Source: Deltaproteobacteria bacterium (GTDB lineage Bacteria > Myxococcota_A > Polyangia > JAAYKL01). From it: DNA of 64,000 nt. The position numbers and the translations under genes are program-made. Location: contig JAUVDV010000002.1 of assembly GCA_030595125.1 (NCBI GenBank), positions 34,501 through 98,500 of the forward strand, in the 5' to 3' direction. The notes under the pieces are model-generated. The model saw only the letters and a program-made list of their open reading frames with translations. It made no database searches and was not told where the DNA came from. Shown one piece after another: positions 1 through 7,462 of this stretch; within the stretch, counting starts at the first letter, position 1; each line of letters opens with the position of its first letter.

Positions 1-727
1 GGATATCTACCGCGTTCGCCGTGATGTTGCCCGAGTTGGTGGTGATGTTGCTCGTATTTGTGCCGATGGCGGTTGTGTTTGAGGCGATGTCTGCCGCGTT
101 GGTCGTGATGTTGCCGGTGTTGGTGGTGATGTCGGCTGTGTTGGTGGCAACTCCGGAGGTGTTGGCGTCTATGGCCGTCTGCTGGGAGGTGTTCTCCGTC
201 TCCAGGGCGGCGATGCGCGCCAGCAGCTCGTCTATCACCGACTGCATGTCAGTGGACGCAAGACCGCTGGACGTGTTGTCGTAGGTCACGCTGTCCGCTC
301 CCGGGGTGGTGCCGGTCTGGATGTCCGTGGCCGTCTGGCCTCCGAGGGTGTCTGCGTCCGCCGCTCTGAACGCGTACGGCACCGAGTTGAACGGTGTGCG
401 AGGCAGCAGCCCGGCCCCACCGTCGATGGCGACCTCCAGCCAGTACACGTTACCGTCCAGCACCGGCGTCAGGCTGGTGGTCGCGCCAAGCTCCACGGTG
501 AACAGACCATCGGTCACGTCCACTCCAACAAACGATTCGCTCCATACCAGGGCTCCGGTGGTCTCGTCGTCGTACAGCTCAAATGAAAGGTTCACCAACG
601 CATCCGCCGGCACGCCTCCATCTTCCAGGTGACCCGAGTAAGTCAGCCGCTGTGGAACCGCCGCGGATGCCGTCAGCGCAAACAGCGCGCACGCCATAAA
701 AATCTGGGAAACTAATAATCGTCTCAT
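1..727 (-). CDS. Secreted stalk-like protein with N-T-x-x-I heptads, partial
   Basis: The reading frame is open from an ATG at 727 to the window edge, so the C-terminus is missing (about 242 residues seen). GGAGGATGAA lies just before the ATG. Residues 1-22 form a signal peptide (LFALTASA). Residues 23-130 resemble the beta-rich domain common at the start of deltaproteobacterial secreted proteins, ending in PFNSVPYAFRAADAD. After a short coil (MQSVIDELLARIAALE) come tandem seven-residue units of the type N-T-x-x-I-T-T, about seven of them before the edge. Heptads with Asn and Ile at fixed positions are typical of trimeric coiled-coil stalks in phage tail fibres and trimeric adhesins. The partner module beyond the edge (for example an intramolecular chaperone) cannot be seen. 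Function is inferred: surface fibre or adhesin-like protein. Confidence 0.75.
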   Translation of the reverse strand, partial: MRRLLVSQIFMACALFALTASAAVPQRLTYSGHLEDGGVPADALVNLSFELYDDETTGALVWSESFVGVDVTDGLFTVELGATTSLTPVLDGNVYWLEVAIDGGAGLLPRTPFNSVPYAFRAADADTLGGQTATDIQTGTTPGADSVTYDNTSSGLASTDMQSVIDELLARIAALETENTSQQTAIDANTSGVATNTADITTNTGNITTNAADIASNTTAIGTNTSNITTNSGNITANAVDI

Positions 728-753
728 TTCATCCTCCAATTGTCATCGTGCCA

Positions 754-787
754 CCCTGCGAAGCTCGCAAATGCGAGCGAAGCAGGG
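754..787. terminator. Inverted repeat, terminator or REP-like
   Basis: CCCTGC-GAA-GCTCGCA-AA-TGCGAGC-GAA-GCAGGG forms a long hairpin with a symmetric GAA/GAA internal loop. It lies just past the 3' end of the small lipoprotein gene (stop at 794, minus strand) and before the start of the next minus-strand gene. There is no T-run, so a REP-like palindrome is as likely as a terminator. The motif CAATTGTCATCG occurs on both sides of it. Confidence 0.45.
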
Positions 788-793
788 CAATTG

Positions 794-1234
794 TCATCGC
801 TGGCTCGCGAAGCCCAGGTGTTTCAGCGTCCATGTTGCATCTTCAGAGACCAGGGGCGCGTACGTTGGGGCTATGACGCCCTTCAGGTCGTACGTGCTGT
901 TGTAGCTACCCCCTCCGGCCGGAACCAACCATCCGGTCAATTTCAGCTCCGTGTCGGTGTTCGTGTCGGTGTCCGTGTCCGTGTCGGTGTCCGTGTCAGT
1001 GTCCGTGTCGGTGTCCGTGTCGGTGTCCGTGTCGGTGTCCGTGTCGGTGTCCGTGTCGGTGTCCGTGTCGGTGTCCGTGTCGGCGTCCGTGTCGGCGTCC
1101 GTGTCGGCGTCCGTGTCGGCGTCCGTATCGGCGTCCGAGCCGGCATCTACACCCGACGACGAACCGCCGTCTCCGCAGGCGGCCAGCAATACGAACACGC
1201 TAAAGAGAAGTAAAACCATGTTCACGTTTTTCAC
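794..1234 (-). CDS. Small lipoprotein with Asp-Thr repeat linker
   Basis: A 146-residue lipoprotein. A GTG start at 1234 is preceded by GAGG. The signal peptide ends in a lipobox LLAAC (Cys about residue 20). Residues 30-92 are an almost pure Asp-Thr/Asp-Ala repeat. Only about 50 residues remain after the linker (from LKLTGWLVPAGG to FASQR), too short for most folded modules seen in sister genes, so the C-terminal module may be truncated. Predicted to be anchored in the outer membrane with the acidic linker extended. No enzymatic motif is visible. Confidence 0.75.
   Translation of the reverse strand: MKNVNMVLLLFSVFVLLAACGDGGSSSGVDAGSDADTDADTDADTDADTDADTDTDTDTDTDTDTDTDTDTDTDTDTDTDTDTDTDTDTDTNTDTELKLTGWLVPAGGGSYNSTYDLKGVIAPTYAPLVSEDATWTLKHLGFASQR
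951..1141. repeat. Hexanucleotide tandem tract encoding Asp-Thr/Asp-Ala
   Basis: Near-perfect 6-bp units (GTGTCG / GTGTCC / GCGTCC on the plus strand) run for about 190 bp inside the small lipoprotein gene. The unit length is a multiple of three, so slippage would change linker length without shifting frame. Confidence 0.85.
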
Positions 1235-1347
1235 TGCAACCTCACTTTCATTGAGTCTCTCTTCCTCGCTAATATCACATGACGACAGAAGTGAGCAAAC
1301 AGGGTCAATTACTTGTGCAAAGTGACAAATTTGGAGGGAAAGAAATT

Positions 1348-1362
1348 GGGGTCAATGACCCC
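1348..1362. repeat. Short perfect palindrome
   Basis: GGGGTCA-A-TGACCCC is a 7-bp stem with a 1-base centre, just past the stop of the FIST gene (1373, minus strand). A related GGGTCAATTAC occurs about 50 bp away at 1301. It could be part of a terminator or a small REP-like element. Confidence 0.35.
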
Positions 1363-1372
1363 CGTGTACCTG

Positions 1373-2497
1373 TCAGTCACGTTGTCCGAAGATCACTATT
1401 GTGGAGGTCTGGTTGATGTGCCCGATGTACTGCTCCCCATAGGTGCTGAAGCCGATCGTCGGGATCTCCTTGAACAGTTTGCCGTAGTCCGCCGCGGTGC
1501 CTTGCGCGTCGAGGTCCAGGGTCCTCAGAATGCAGTGGAAATTGATCATGGCCGAGATGGGTCCGAACTCTTGCTGGGTAGTCTGGATGGCCTTCTCGGT
1601 GTCCGCGATGATATCGGTTGATTTCATCACGTTGAGCTTCATGCCTGGAGAGATATTGCAATAGAAGATCACCTGGTCGTCTTGAACTTGCTGGGGGCTG
1701 CGGATAAACGGCTCATTGTCGATCATCAGCCCAAGGGGGTTATTCATGAAGTGATTGGAGAGCGCCTCCGCGTTTGTGTCCAGCGCCCGGGCATAGGCCT
1801 CGGCCGCCGGCCGGTCATCGAACTCCAGCACGGTTCGTTTTTCCACATCCGCCCTGGTGACGGTCAATACCTTGTCGCCGGGTGTAAAGCTTTGAGTCTT
1901 GATGATGTCAAAAGGCACCTGCGGCTTGAGTAGAGCCAGCACCGCTGCGTTGGTGTAAGCCCGACCGTCGTAGAAGACATGGGTGCGCTCGAACTTGACG
2001 TCATCTCCGGCTGAGCCGCCGACGAAGCGAACGTTGGTGAAGTCGCCGACGGCGTCCATTATGGCTTCTTCCTTGCCGCTGAGGCCATCCACGGAGATCA
2101 GGCCCAGGTACTCTTGTGGATCCAATTCATTGGTTCCCACGACACCGAAGTGCTTGGCCTGTGCGCTGAGCGCAGCCTTGATCTTCTCGCGTAGATCGCC
2201 ATCCAGCCCCTCGACAACCTGTATGGACAATCCCCCGGTGTGGGCCTCAGAAAAACCCATGGCGACGATGGAGTTCTTGAGAAGTTGACCGCTGGTGATC
2301 TCGCCCGCGGTGGTACAGCCCATGGTCTTGCACCCGTTGAAGGCCTTGTGCATTTCCCCCGCAAGTTTTTCCGGATTATAATTGGATGATGCAAAGAAAA
2401 GGATCAGACTGTGGTCGTCGCCGCCTATCTGTTCTCGGATCTCCTTGACCGCTTCGTTGATTTCACTCCTGGATGAGTATGCTGTAGTCGCCTTCAT
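1373..2497 (-). CDS. FIST-domain sensory protein
   Basis: A 374-residue protein with the FIST N domain (about residues 25-220; landmark GCTTAGEI near 60 and VGGSAGDDVKF near 160) followed by a FIST C domain (about 225-360; FFYCNISPGMKLNVM-like segment and a terminal GFSTYGEQ). FIST proteins are soluble ligand-binding sensors, proposed to bind small molecules such as amino acids, often linked to chemotaxis or two-component signalling. There is no attached kinase or methyl-accepting domain here, so the output must come from a partner. The upstream 69-residue gene is 14 bp away on the same strand and is probably co-transcribed. Confidence 0.88.
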   Translation of the reverse strand: MKATTAYSSRSEINEAVKEIREQIGGDDHSLILFFASSNYNPEKLAGEMHKAFNGCKTMGCTTAGEITSGQLLKNSIVAMGFSEAHTGGLSIQVVEGLDGDLREKIKAALSAQAKHFGVVGTNELDPQEYLGLISVDGLSGKEEAIMDAVGDFTNVRFVGGSAGDDVKFERTHVFYDGRAYTNAAVLALLKPQVPFDIIKTQSFTPGDKVLTVTRADVEKRTVLEFDDRPAAEAYARALDTNAEALSNHFMNNPLGLMIDNEPFIRSPQQVQDDQVIFYCNISPGMKLNVMKSTDIIADTEKAIQTTQQEFGPISAMINFHCILRTLDLDAQGTAADYGKLFKEIPTIGFSTYGEQYIGHINQTSTIVIFGQRD

Positions 2498-2511
2498 GGT
2501 GAACCTCTCTA

Positions 2512-2721
2512 TTAATCGGATTTCAGGGTGACGCCGATCTCCTGCGCCAGAGATTTTAGTTGCCGGATCACGTTCGGGTAATCTTCAGAGGTTTCGCTGT
2601 AGATGTCTGGATCGATGCCCTTCAGCATCAGTTTGGCACGGGTCAAGTGTATCACCAATTTGTTACCATTGGCGCGATCGGTGATGATTGTGTCGATTAA
2701 TTGTTTAATCTTTCCGGGCAT
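2512..2721 (-). CDS. Small conserved-looking protein upstream of FIST gene
   Basis: A 69-residue, mostly helical protein with no signal peptide or membrane segment. The start at ATG 2721 (MPGKIKQL) is chosen because AAGGTGG lies at proper spacing; a longer frame reaches 2838 without a better ribosome site. The sequence IDTIITDRANGNKLVIHLTR then a C-terminal helix (YPNVIRQLKSLAQEIG) suggests a compact helical fold. It is first of a two-gene unit with the FIST sensor and may be its partner. I do not recognise a family. Confidence 0.65.
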   Translation of the reverse strand: MPGKIKQLIDTIITDRANGNKLVIHLTRAKLMLKGIDPDIYSETSEDYPNVIRQLKSLAQEIGVTLKSD

Positions 2722-2953
2722 TTTAACCACCTTAGGTTGAGATTTTGCCAGCTTCAATATGGAAAAATACACCCTACCCTCACATGGGAGTTGCCGGTAG
2801 TCAACCGGGACGGACGTGGTCTGACGGTTGCACTTCAAAATGAGCCCACCCCAAAAAAAGCGTTTTTTTGTGACACGTCCGGCGGGGACGCTGGCTCCTC
2901 AGGAGTGAGAGTGAAAAAAGGCCCCGGAAAGGGGTGCGGAGAGGAAGGGAAAG

Positions 2954-3346
2954 ATGGGACTCCTGAGCTGGCTTGGATTTGACGGTGGCGCGGAACTGGA
3001 GCCGGTGGCTCTGGACGACAAGAACTTCAACCAGGAGGTCCGCAAGTCGGACATCCCGGTGATGGTGGACGTGTGGTCGAACGGATGCCAGCCCTGCATG
3101 GTGTTGATTCCCACCATCAAGCGGCTCGCCGGCAAGTACGAGGGGCGAGTGAAGGTGGCCCAACTCAATGTGGGCGCGGGCCCGAAGTCGGCGGCCAAGC
3201 TGGGTGTGCGGGGTACGCCGACAGTGCTGTTCTTCAAGAACGGGGCGGTGGTCGAGCGGGTTGTAGGCATGAGGGGGCAGCACTTCTATGAGGAGATCAT
3301 AGAGGAAGATCTGCTCGATCTGGCCCCGAAGAAGGAGGCGGTTTGA
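2954..3346 (+). CDS. Thioredoxin-like protein (CQPC active site)
   Basis: A 130-residue cytoplasmic thioredoxin fold. It has a short N-terminal extension, the active site NGCQPC near residues 47-52, and the cis-Pro loop RGTPTVLFF near 91. The usual WCGPC is replaced by GCQPC, with Trp lost and Gln before the Pro. GGAGAGGAAGGGAAAG precedes the ATG. It opens a same-strand cassette of redox genes and overlaps the next gene by one base (TGATG), so translation is probably coupled. Likely role: disulfide exchange within this cassette. The altered motif suggests a specialised partner rather than the general thioredoxin. Confidence 0.9.
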   Translation: MGLLSWLGFDGGAELEPVALDDKNFNQEVRKSDIPVMVDVWSNGCQPCMVLIPTIKRLAGKYEGRVKVAQLNVGAGPKSAAKLGVRGTPTVLFFKNGAVVERVVGMRGQHFYEEIIEEDLLDLAPKKEAV

Positions 3347-3561
3347 TGGTACACGAGGGGATAAAGACCTGGTGGACGGGACTGAGCACCGCCAGGCGCC
3401 GGATTCTGAGAGGAGGCGTCGGGGTTGCCCTGGGCGCTACGGCAGGCTTTGCCTATTACACGTTTGTGGGGTGCTCCACGGGGGCATGCCCGATCACCTC
3501 GGATCCGATGATTTCAACCACCTGGGGGGCTGTCATAGGCGGCTTCTGGGCCCTGGGATGA
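3346..3561 (+). CDS. DUF6132-like small membrane protein
   Basis: A 71-residue protein with a basic N-terminus, a glycine-rich membrane segment (about residues 24-40, GVGVALGATAGFAYYTFVGC), the motif GCSTGACPITSDP near 41-53, and a second hydrophobic stretch to the end. The GC-TG-CPITS motif matches what I know as DUF6132, a small family commonly next to thioredoxin-like and rhodanese genes. The two conserved cysteines may take part in thiol chemistry at the membrane. It overlaps its neighbours at both ends (TGATG upstream, ATGA downstream), indicating a tightly coupled operon. Confidence 0.75.
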   Translation: MVHEGIKTWWTGLSTARRRILRGGVGVALGATAGFAYYTFVGCSTGACPITSDPMISTTWGAVIGGFWALG

Positions 3562-4037
3562 GAGCGAATATGAAAGTTATATTTACGGTCGTCGCCCTGT
3601 TGGTTCTGTCCCAGCCCGGTTGTAACCCCGGAGAGGTCCGGGCCGACGATTCGGTGGCAAGTCGCGCCCTCGAGACCAGGGAGGCCGACACGGGGGAGGC
3701 CTTGCCGAGGATGGTGGGGCTGTACACGCCCTATTGCGCGGCGTGCATGAAGATGAAACCGGTGGTGGAGAGCCTGGTGGGCCAGTGCGACTACCGCGGG
3801 GTGAGACTGGAGATGGTTGACGTCTCCCAGGAGAAGAACGAGAGACTCATGGGTCACTACCGCGTCCGGGCTGTGCCCACGTTCCTGTTCCTGGACGAGT
3901 ACGGGATTGAAGTGGCCCGGCTGGTGGGAAGCCAGACGGAGCAATCGTTGAAACAAGCCCTGTCCGCGCTTCGCGGAAAGGAGTGCCCCGGAATGTCCCT
4001 GGTGGACTACGACGGGGACGTAATTATTGGAGGTTGA
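3558..4037 (+). CDS. Thioredoxin-fold lipoprotein (CAAC active site)
   Basis: A 159-residue protein. The start at 3558 is chosen from the ATGA overlap with the previous stop; an internal ATG at 3570 is also possible. The signal sequence MKVIFTVVALLVLSQPGC has a lipobox-like end, so it is probably a periplasmic-facing lipoprotein. The thioredoxin domain follows: YTPYCAACMKMKPVVESL carries the CxxC pair, and RAVPTFLFLD the cis-Pro. YCAAC with MKMKP is typical of periplasmic thiol-disulfide reductases. It would move electrons outside the membrane, with the cytoplasmic thioredoxins of the same cassette inside. Confidence 0.85.
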   Translation: MRANMKVIFTVVALLVLSQPGCNPGEVRADDSVASRALETREADTGEALPRMVGLYTPYCAACMKMKPVVESLVGQCDYRGVRLEMVDVSQEKNERLMGHYRVRAVPTFLFLDEYGIEVARLVGSQTEQSLKQALSALRGKECPGMSLVDYDGDVIIGG

Positions 4038-4040
4038 ATC

Positions 4041-4235
4041 ATGCCCATGTACGAATACAAGTGCGACGCCTGCGGAGAGGAATTCGAGGCGATCGTGAGA
4101 ACCACCGAGAAGGACAAGGTGAAGTGTCCCAAGTGTGAGAAGAAGGCGAGAAACCTGGTGTCGGCCTTTTCCGTGCGCGGCGGCTATTTCGGATCGACCG
4201 GGCTTGGAGGAGGAGGCTGCTTTGGCGGTGGGTGA
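4041..4235 (+). CDS. FmdB-family zinc ribbon protein
   Basis: A 64-residue protein with the FmdB-type zinc ribbon: MPMYEYKCDACGEEFE, then KCPKCEKKA, giving two CxxC knuckles. The C-terminus is glycine-rich with one further Cys (GGGGCFGGG). FmdB-like proteins are widespread small putative regulators. It starts 3 bp after the thioredoxin lipoprotein stop, so it belongs to the same operon. Confidence 0.88.
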   Translation: MPMYEYKCDACGEEFEAIVRTTEKDKVKCPKCEKKARNLVSAFSVRGGYFGSTGLGGGGCFGGG

Positions 4236-4330
4236 GGCTGATAACTCTCGCCCGTGAGGCGAAGATTTTTAAGATGAAAGAAAAACTGTAAAAAAGATGA
4301 TGGTGGCCAGCTTCAAAAGGAGAGATTAAA

Positions 4331-4663
4331 ATGAGCGCAGTAGTAAATGGAACCGATGCCAATTTCGAGGAGACCGTTGTGAAGAGCGACGTGCCGGTGC
4401 TGGTGGACTTCTGGGCGCCCTGGTGTGGGCCATGCCGTATGGTCGGACCCGTCCTCGAAGAGGTGGCCAGCGACTACAATGGCAAGGTCAAGATAGTGAA
4501 GGTGAACGTTGACGATGAGCAGGGGGTAGCAGGGACCATGGGAGTGCGGTCCATCCCGACCGTCGCCCTGTTCCACAAGGGAGAAGTGCAAGAGGTGCTC
4601 ATCGGCGCGCGCCCCAAGGGCGACTTCACGGCCTTACTCGACAAGGCCATCGCGAATGGATGA
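4331..4663 (+). CDS. trxA: Thioredoxin
   Basis: A 110-residue canonical thioredoxin. FWAPWCGPCRMVGPVLEE carries the WCGPC active site near residues 31-35, and SIPTVALF the cis-Pro. It is a general protein disulfide reductase working with NADPH-thioredoxin reductase (not in the window). AAAGGAGAGA precedes the ATG at good spacing. The stop overlaps the start of a short membrane ORF with an in-frame TGA, which would make that ORF a translationally coupled partner. Confidence 0.95.
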   Translation: MSAVVNGTDANFEETVVKSDVPVLVDFWAPWCGPCRMVGPVLEEVASDYNGKVKIVKVNVDDEQGVAGTMGVRSIPTVALFHKGEVQEVLIGARPKGDFTALLDKAIANG

Positions 4664-4796
4664 TTTCTGGTGGTACCTGATCATCCTGGCCGGGTGGTTC
4701 GTCCTGCAACGGTGGGTTCTCCCGAAGGCCGGGGTGTCAACGTGAGTGGCCCCTGCCTGCCGTGAGCCGGCCAAGAAGGGGGACGAGGAAAAGTAA
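4656..4796 (+). CDS. Candidate small membrane selenoprotein (in-frame TGA)
   Basis: ATG at 4656 lies inside the end of trxA in another frame. Codons 1-29 encode a short acidic start, one membrane helix rich in Trp (WWYLIILAGWFVLQRW), and LPKAGVST. The next codon is TGA (4743-4745). Reading it as selenocysteine continues with VAPACREPAKK and six more residues to a TAA at 4794-4796, total 46 residues. The tail is hydrophilic and lysine/glutamate-rich, as expected outside a membrane helix, and puts a Cys five residues after the Sec. A stem-loop can be drawn just after the TGA. Read conventionally it is a 29-residue protein ending at 4745. Placement directly after thioredoxin supports a redox role. 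Selenocysteine is inferred, not proven. Confidence 0.6.
4750..4781 (+). promoter_or_regulatory. Possible bacterial SECIS-like hairpin
   Basis: CCCCT (4750-4754) pairs with AGGGG (4777-4781), and GCC (4755-4757) with GGC (4769-4771), around an 11-base loop containing GTG. It starts 5 bases after the TGA at 4743. Bacterial SECIS elements lie immediately after the Sec codon and are poorly conserved, so this is only compatible with one. An alternative pairing is GGCC (4748-4751) with GGCC (4769-4772). Confidence 0.35.
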
Positions 4797-4857
4797 CGAG
4801 CGGCATTTCCGTGAAGAAATGTCCATGAGGGGATGAATTTTCAGTTGAGGAGAGAGG

Positions 4858-5196
4858 TTACTGAGTGGGCTGTACCGGCTGGGCGGCCTGCTGAAGAGCC
4901 TCGTTGAGACCTTGCTGCATGGCCTGGTCCATTTGCATCTGAAGCGCCGGATCGTCGAAGGCGGCCTCGAGATCACTGGCGAACATCAGTGTCTGGATCT
5001 GCACATACATACCCGTGCCGAAGCCGATGACTCCGAGGATAAGAGAGGCGATGCCCATCCCTTTTTTGCCGCCCTTCAGAGTGAGGACGCCGAGGATGAT
5101 CGCCACCAAAGCGAGAACCACGCCTACCCAGCCTACGAACGGAATCCAACTCAAAATCACGCCGAGGATACCAAGAATCAATGCTGCAATGCCCAT
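4858..5196 (-). CDS. DUF4190-like membrane protein
   Basis: A 112-residue protein with three hydrophobic segments: GIAALILGILGVILSWIPF, VGVVLALVAIILGVLTL, and GIASLILGVIGFGTGMYV. They are separated by a KGGKKG loop and followed by a Gln/Ala-rich hydrophilic tail (about residues 75-112). The repeated GIA-LILG pattern is typical of DUF4190-like small inner-membrane proteins of unknown function. It is alone on the minus strand between the redox cassette and the first ECF locus. Confidence 0.75.
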   Translation of the reverse strand: MGIAALILGILGVILSWIPFVGWVGVVLALVAIILGVLTLKGGKKGMGIASLILGVIGFGTGMYVQIQTLMFASDLEAAFDDPALQMQMDQAMQQGLNEALQQAAQPVQPTQ

Positions 5197-5523
5197 GTCT
5201 TCTCCTTGTTGCCGGCTTTTTCAAAGCCGAAAATAATAACGAGCCCCCCTTTTCGGGAATGCTCAGGTTCTGTTTTGGCCCTCTTTTGTCCAGAGAGCCG
5301 GTTGACCTTCCACGATGCCTTGCCACAAGTCGCCGCCTCGCCATGAGGACAACTCATTGAAGCGTCTTGAATCGGGTTGGTTGGCGCATAATAGCAATTG
5401 CCTTCGGAATATCAATACGAAGTGAAACAAAAAATATTCATCCCCGCTGACCCGTTTATCGGTGGTTGCGGCACTGCTGTGATAGAGTGCACGAGAGGGG
5501 CGACTTCCGGTGACCATATAAAT
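5197..5523. other. Intergenic region before first ECF sigma gene
   Basis: About 327 bp between two divergent genes. It must hold promoters for both. A weak plus-strand candidate is TTGAAT near 5370 followed 16 bp later by TAATAG. An in-frame extension of the sigma gene to 5398 is open but lacks sigma-like sequence. I see no hairpin or RNA gene here. Confidence 0.3.
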
Positions 5524-6147
5524 ATGAAAGAGCATGTGAAAAATAGACGTAAGGACGTCGTCCAGCTCCCCCGCACGGTCTCGAGCCCCGCTGAGATCGT
5601 GAAGGGGCTGATCAATAAAGATCCGCGGGCGGCGGCGGATCTGTACGAACGGTACGGGGCCAAGATCAACAGCAAGGTATGGCGGCTCCTCGGCGCGGAC
5701 TCCGAGCATGACGATGTAGTTCATCAGGTTTTCATTCACGTGCTCGCCGGGATCGGGAAGTTGAAAAAACCAGATTCGCTGGAAGATTGGATCTACGGCG
5801 TAACCGTCAACACGGTTCGCAGGGAGATCCGCAGGAGAAAATATCGCCGAATCCTGGTCCCCATGGCCGAGCCGCCTGAGATCACTCGGAAGGACTCCGG
5901 TCCAGACGGCAAGATGTTCGCCAATCAGTTTTATGAGGTCTTGAGAACGTTGAAGCCGGATGACCATATTGTTTTTGTGTTGCGATTCGTCGAGGGGCGT
6001 TCCCTCGGGGAGGTGGCCGCCATCGGTGGATACTCGTTGTCCACGGCGAAACGGCGGCTTGCGCGGGCCAAGAAAGAATTTGCAAAGAGAGCCGCCAAGA
6101 ATCCGGTGCTTGCGTCGGTGATAGAGGAAATCAAAAATGCCCGATGA
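5524..6147 (+). CDS. ECF-type RNA polymerase sigma factor
   Basis: A 207-residue sigma-70 family factor with regions 2 and 4 only. Region 2 spans about residues 20-95 (DPRAAADLYERYG, then EHDDVVHQVFIHV, then SLEDWIYGVTVNTVRREIRRRK). Region 4 spans about 140-190 (LKPDDHIVFVLRFVEG, then a helix-turn-helix SLGEVAAIGGYSLSTAKRRL). The start at ATG 5524 is chosen because sigma homology begins soon after. It overlaps the downstream FecR-domain gene by 11 bp, the usual arrangement for a sigma factor and its membrane anti-sigma factor. Confidence 0.9.
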   Translation: MKEHVKNRRKDVVQLPRTVSSPAEIVKGLINKDPRAAADLYERYGAKINSKVWRLLGADSEHDDVVHQVFIHVLAGIGKLKKPDSLEDWIYGVTVNTVRREIRRRKYRRILVPMAEPPEITRKDSGPDGKMFANQFYEVLRTLKPDDHIVFVLRFVEGRSLGEVAAIGGYSLSTAKRRLARAKKEFAKRAAKNPVLASVIEEIKNAR

Positions 6148-7462
6148 CATGAAAAACCTGGAACGGATGGGAGAACGAGTCGCCCAGAAGCTTGGCGACG
6201 GCCCCTCCGAGTTGCGGCGCGAGGCTCAGAAACGCGCGTTGCTTTCCCTGGTCGCCGCGTCGAAGCCTGAGGGCGAGGGCAGGATCCTGCCCAACCTCAT
6301 GGTCGCCGCTGCGGTGTTGCTCGTGTTCGCACTCGGAGCGATGTTGCTGTACGGGCAGGAGACCCCGCTCAAGTTCTGGGTCGGAGAGCAGGAAACGGTG
6401 GGAAGTGAGGGCAGCTGGGTGAAGGCCTCCAACGATGGGGTCGTGCCCATCAGATTCGACAACGGAAGCCGGTTCGAACTCGATACGCGGACTGCTGTGA
6501 GAGTGCTGGCGTCCAACATGGAGACCGTTAAGGTAGACCTGAGCAAGGGACTTTTACACGCGGACATCAAGAAGAACGGGGAGACCAATTGGATCATCAG
6601 CGCCGGACCGTACCAGGTGACGGTGCTGGGAACCGCTTTCTCCGTGGACTGGGACTCGGACAGCTCGATTCTGGGCGTCTCGGTTGACAGGGGGAAGGTG
6701 TTGGTTCGCGGAGGTCACCTGAGCGAGCACGGGATAAGTGTTCAGGCGGGCAAGCGCCTTGTGGCTGACGGAGACAAGGGCAGCGTGGCGATGGAGTCCA
6801 TTTCGGGAGATAGCGATACGGCGAATGACCAGGAACTCGCGTCCGCGACGGATACAGGGTCCCCTCAGGATCGTCAGGGAACGACGGATGAGGGCGTTGC
6901 GGCACTGGAGGTCGACCGATCGATCCCGACGCCTGCAAAAGAAGGCTCCCGTATCGCCGTGAAAAAATCCTCGAGCACGGTCACTCCGGCGGAGGATTCA
7001 CCCTCCTGGAAGGATCTCAGCGACGCTCGCGAGTTTGCGGCCGCCGTGGCCGCAGCCAGACGGCAGGGGCTCGACGAGCTGCTGACAACTCTCGACGTCA
7101 ATGATCTGTGGGTTCTCGCCAACGCGGCCCGGTACGCGCGTGATGCAAATGTATCGGAGCGGGCGCTCCTGGCGGTGAGAGAGCGATTCGCAAGTTCTAA
7201 AAGGGCTTCTACGGCGGCGTTCATGCTGGGTCGGCTGAAACTCGATCTGGAGGGTAATCCCACGGCGGCGACAGCCTGGTTCGAGACCTACCTGACAGAG
7301 AAACCATCGGGCCCCCTTGCCGAAGAAGCGCTTGGCAGATTGATCGATGCCTGCGATAAGGCTGGAAGAAAGACGGAATCCGCAAGGAACGCGGAGATCT
7401 ATCTTTCCCGATACGATGGCGGTCTCTTTACCAAGCTGGCCAGATCGATCTTACGGAAGTAA
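6137..7462 (+). CDS. FecR-domain anti-sigma factor with C-terminal TPR-like region
   Basis: A 441-residue protein. A cytoplasmic N-terminus (about residues 1-50) precedes one membrane helix (NLMVAAAVLLVFALGAMLLY). The periplasmic FecR domain follows at about 75-215; its hallmark is VTVLGTAFSVDWDSD with a later GKVLVRGG. A Ser/Asp-rich linker leads to helical repeats near 290-440, TPR-like. FecR proteins hold an ECF sigma factor at the membrane and pass on a signal from an outer-membrane protein. It overlaps the sigma gene upstream and the outer-membrane protein gene downstream, so all three are probably one coupled unit. Confidence 0.88.
   Translation: MPDDMKNLERMGERVAQKLGDGPSELRREAQKRALLSLVAASKPEGEGRILPNLMVAAAVLLVFALGAMLLYGQETPLKFWVGEQETVGSEGSWVKASNDGVVPIRFDNGSRFELDTRTAVRVLASNMETVKVDLSKGLLHADIKKNGETNWIISAGPYQVTVLGTAFSVDWDSDSSILGVSVDRGKVLVRGGHLSEHGISVQAGKRLVADGDKGSVAMESISGDSDTANDQELASATDTGSPQDRQGTTDEGVAALEVDRSIPTPAKEGSRIAVKKSSSTVTPAEDSPSWKDLSDAREFAAAVAAARRQGLDELLTTLDVNDLWVLANAARYARDANVSERALLAVRERFASSKRASTAAFMLGRLKLDLEGNPTAATAWFETYLTEKPSGPLAEEALGRLIDACDKAGRKTESARNAEIYLSRYDGGLFTKLARSILRK

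Noticed and set aside
951..1141. CRISPR-like appearance of regular short repeats
   Set aside because: Units are 6-12 bp with no unique spacers and lie in coding sequence; no cas genes nearby.
943..1325. Long open frames on both strands over the Asp-Thr tract (Val-Ser or Arg-Thr-Pro repeats)
   Set aside because: They are shadows of the 6-bp repeat; only the frame with a signal peptide and lipobox is credible. The same applies at 21951-22181, 36136-36489, 46496-46849 and 52428-52712.
1289..1345. Possible insertion-element remnant between 1289 and 1345
   Set aside because: Only short imperfect repeats are seen; no transposase fragment or inverted ends could be supported.
4200..4245. TGA at the end of the FmdB gene read as selenocysteine
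   Set aside because: Only one codon (GGC) lies before another TGA, so no meaningful extension results.
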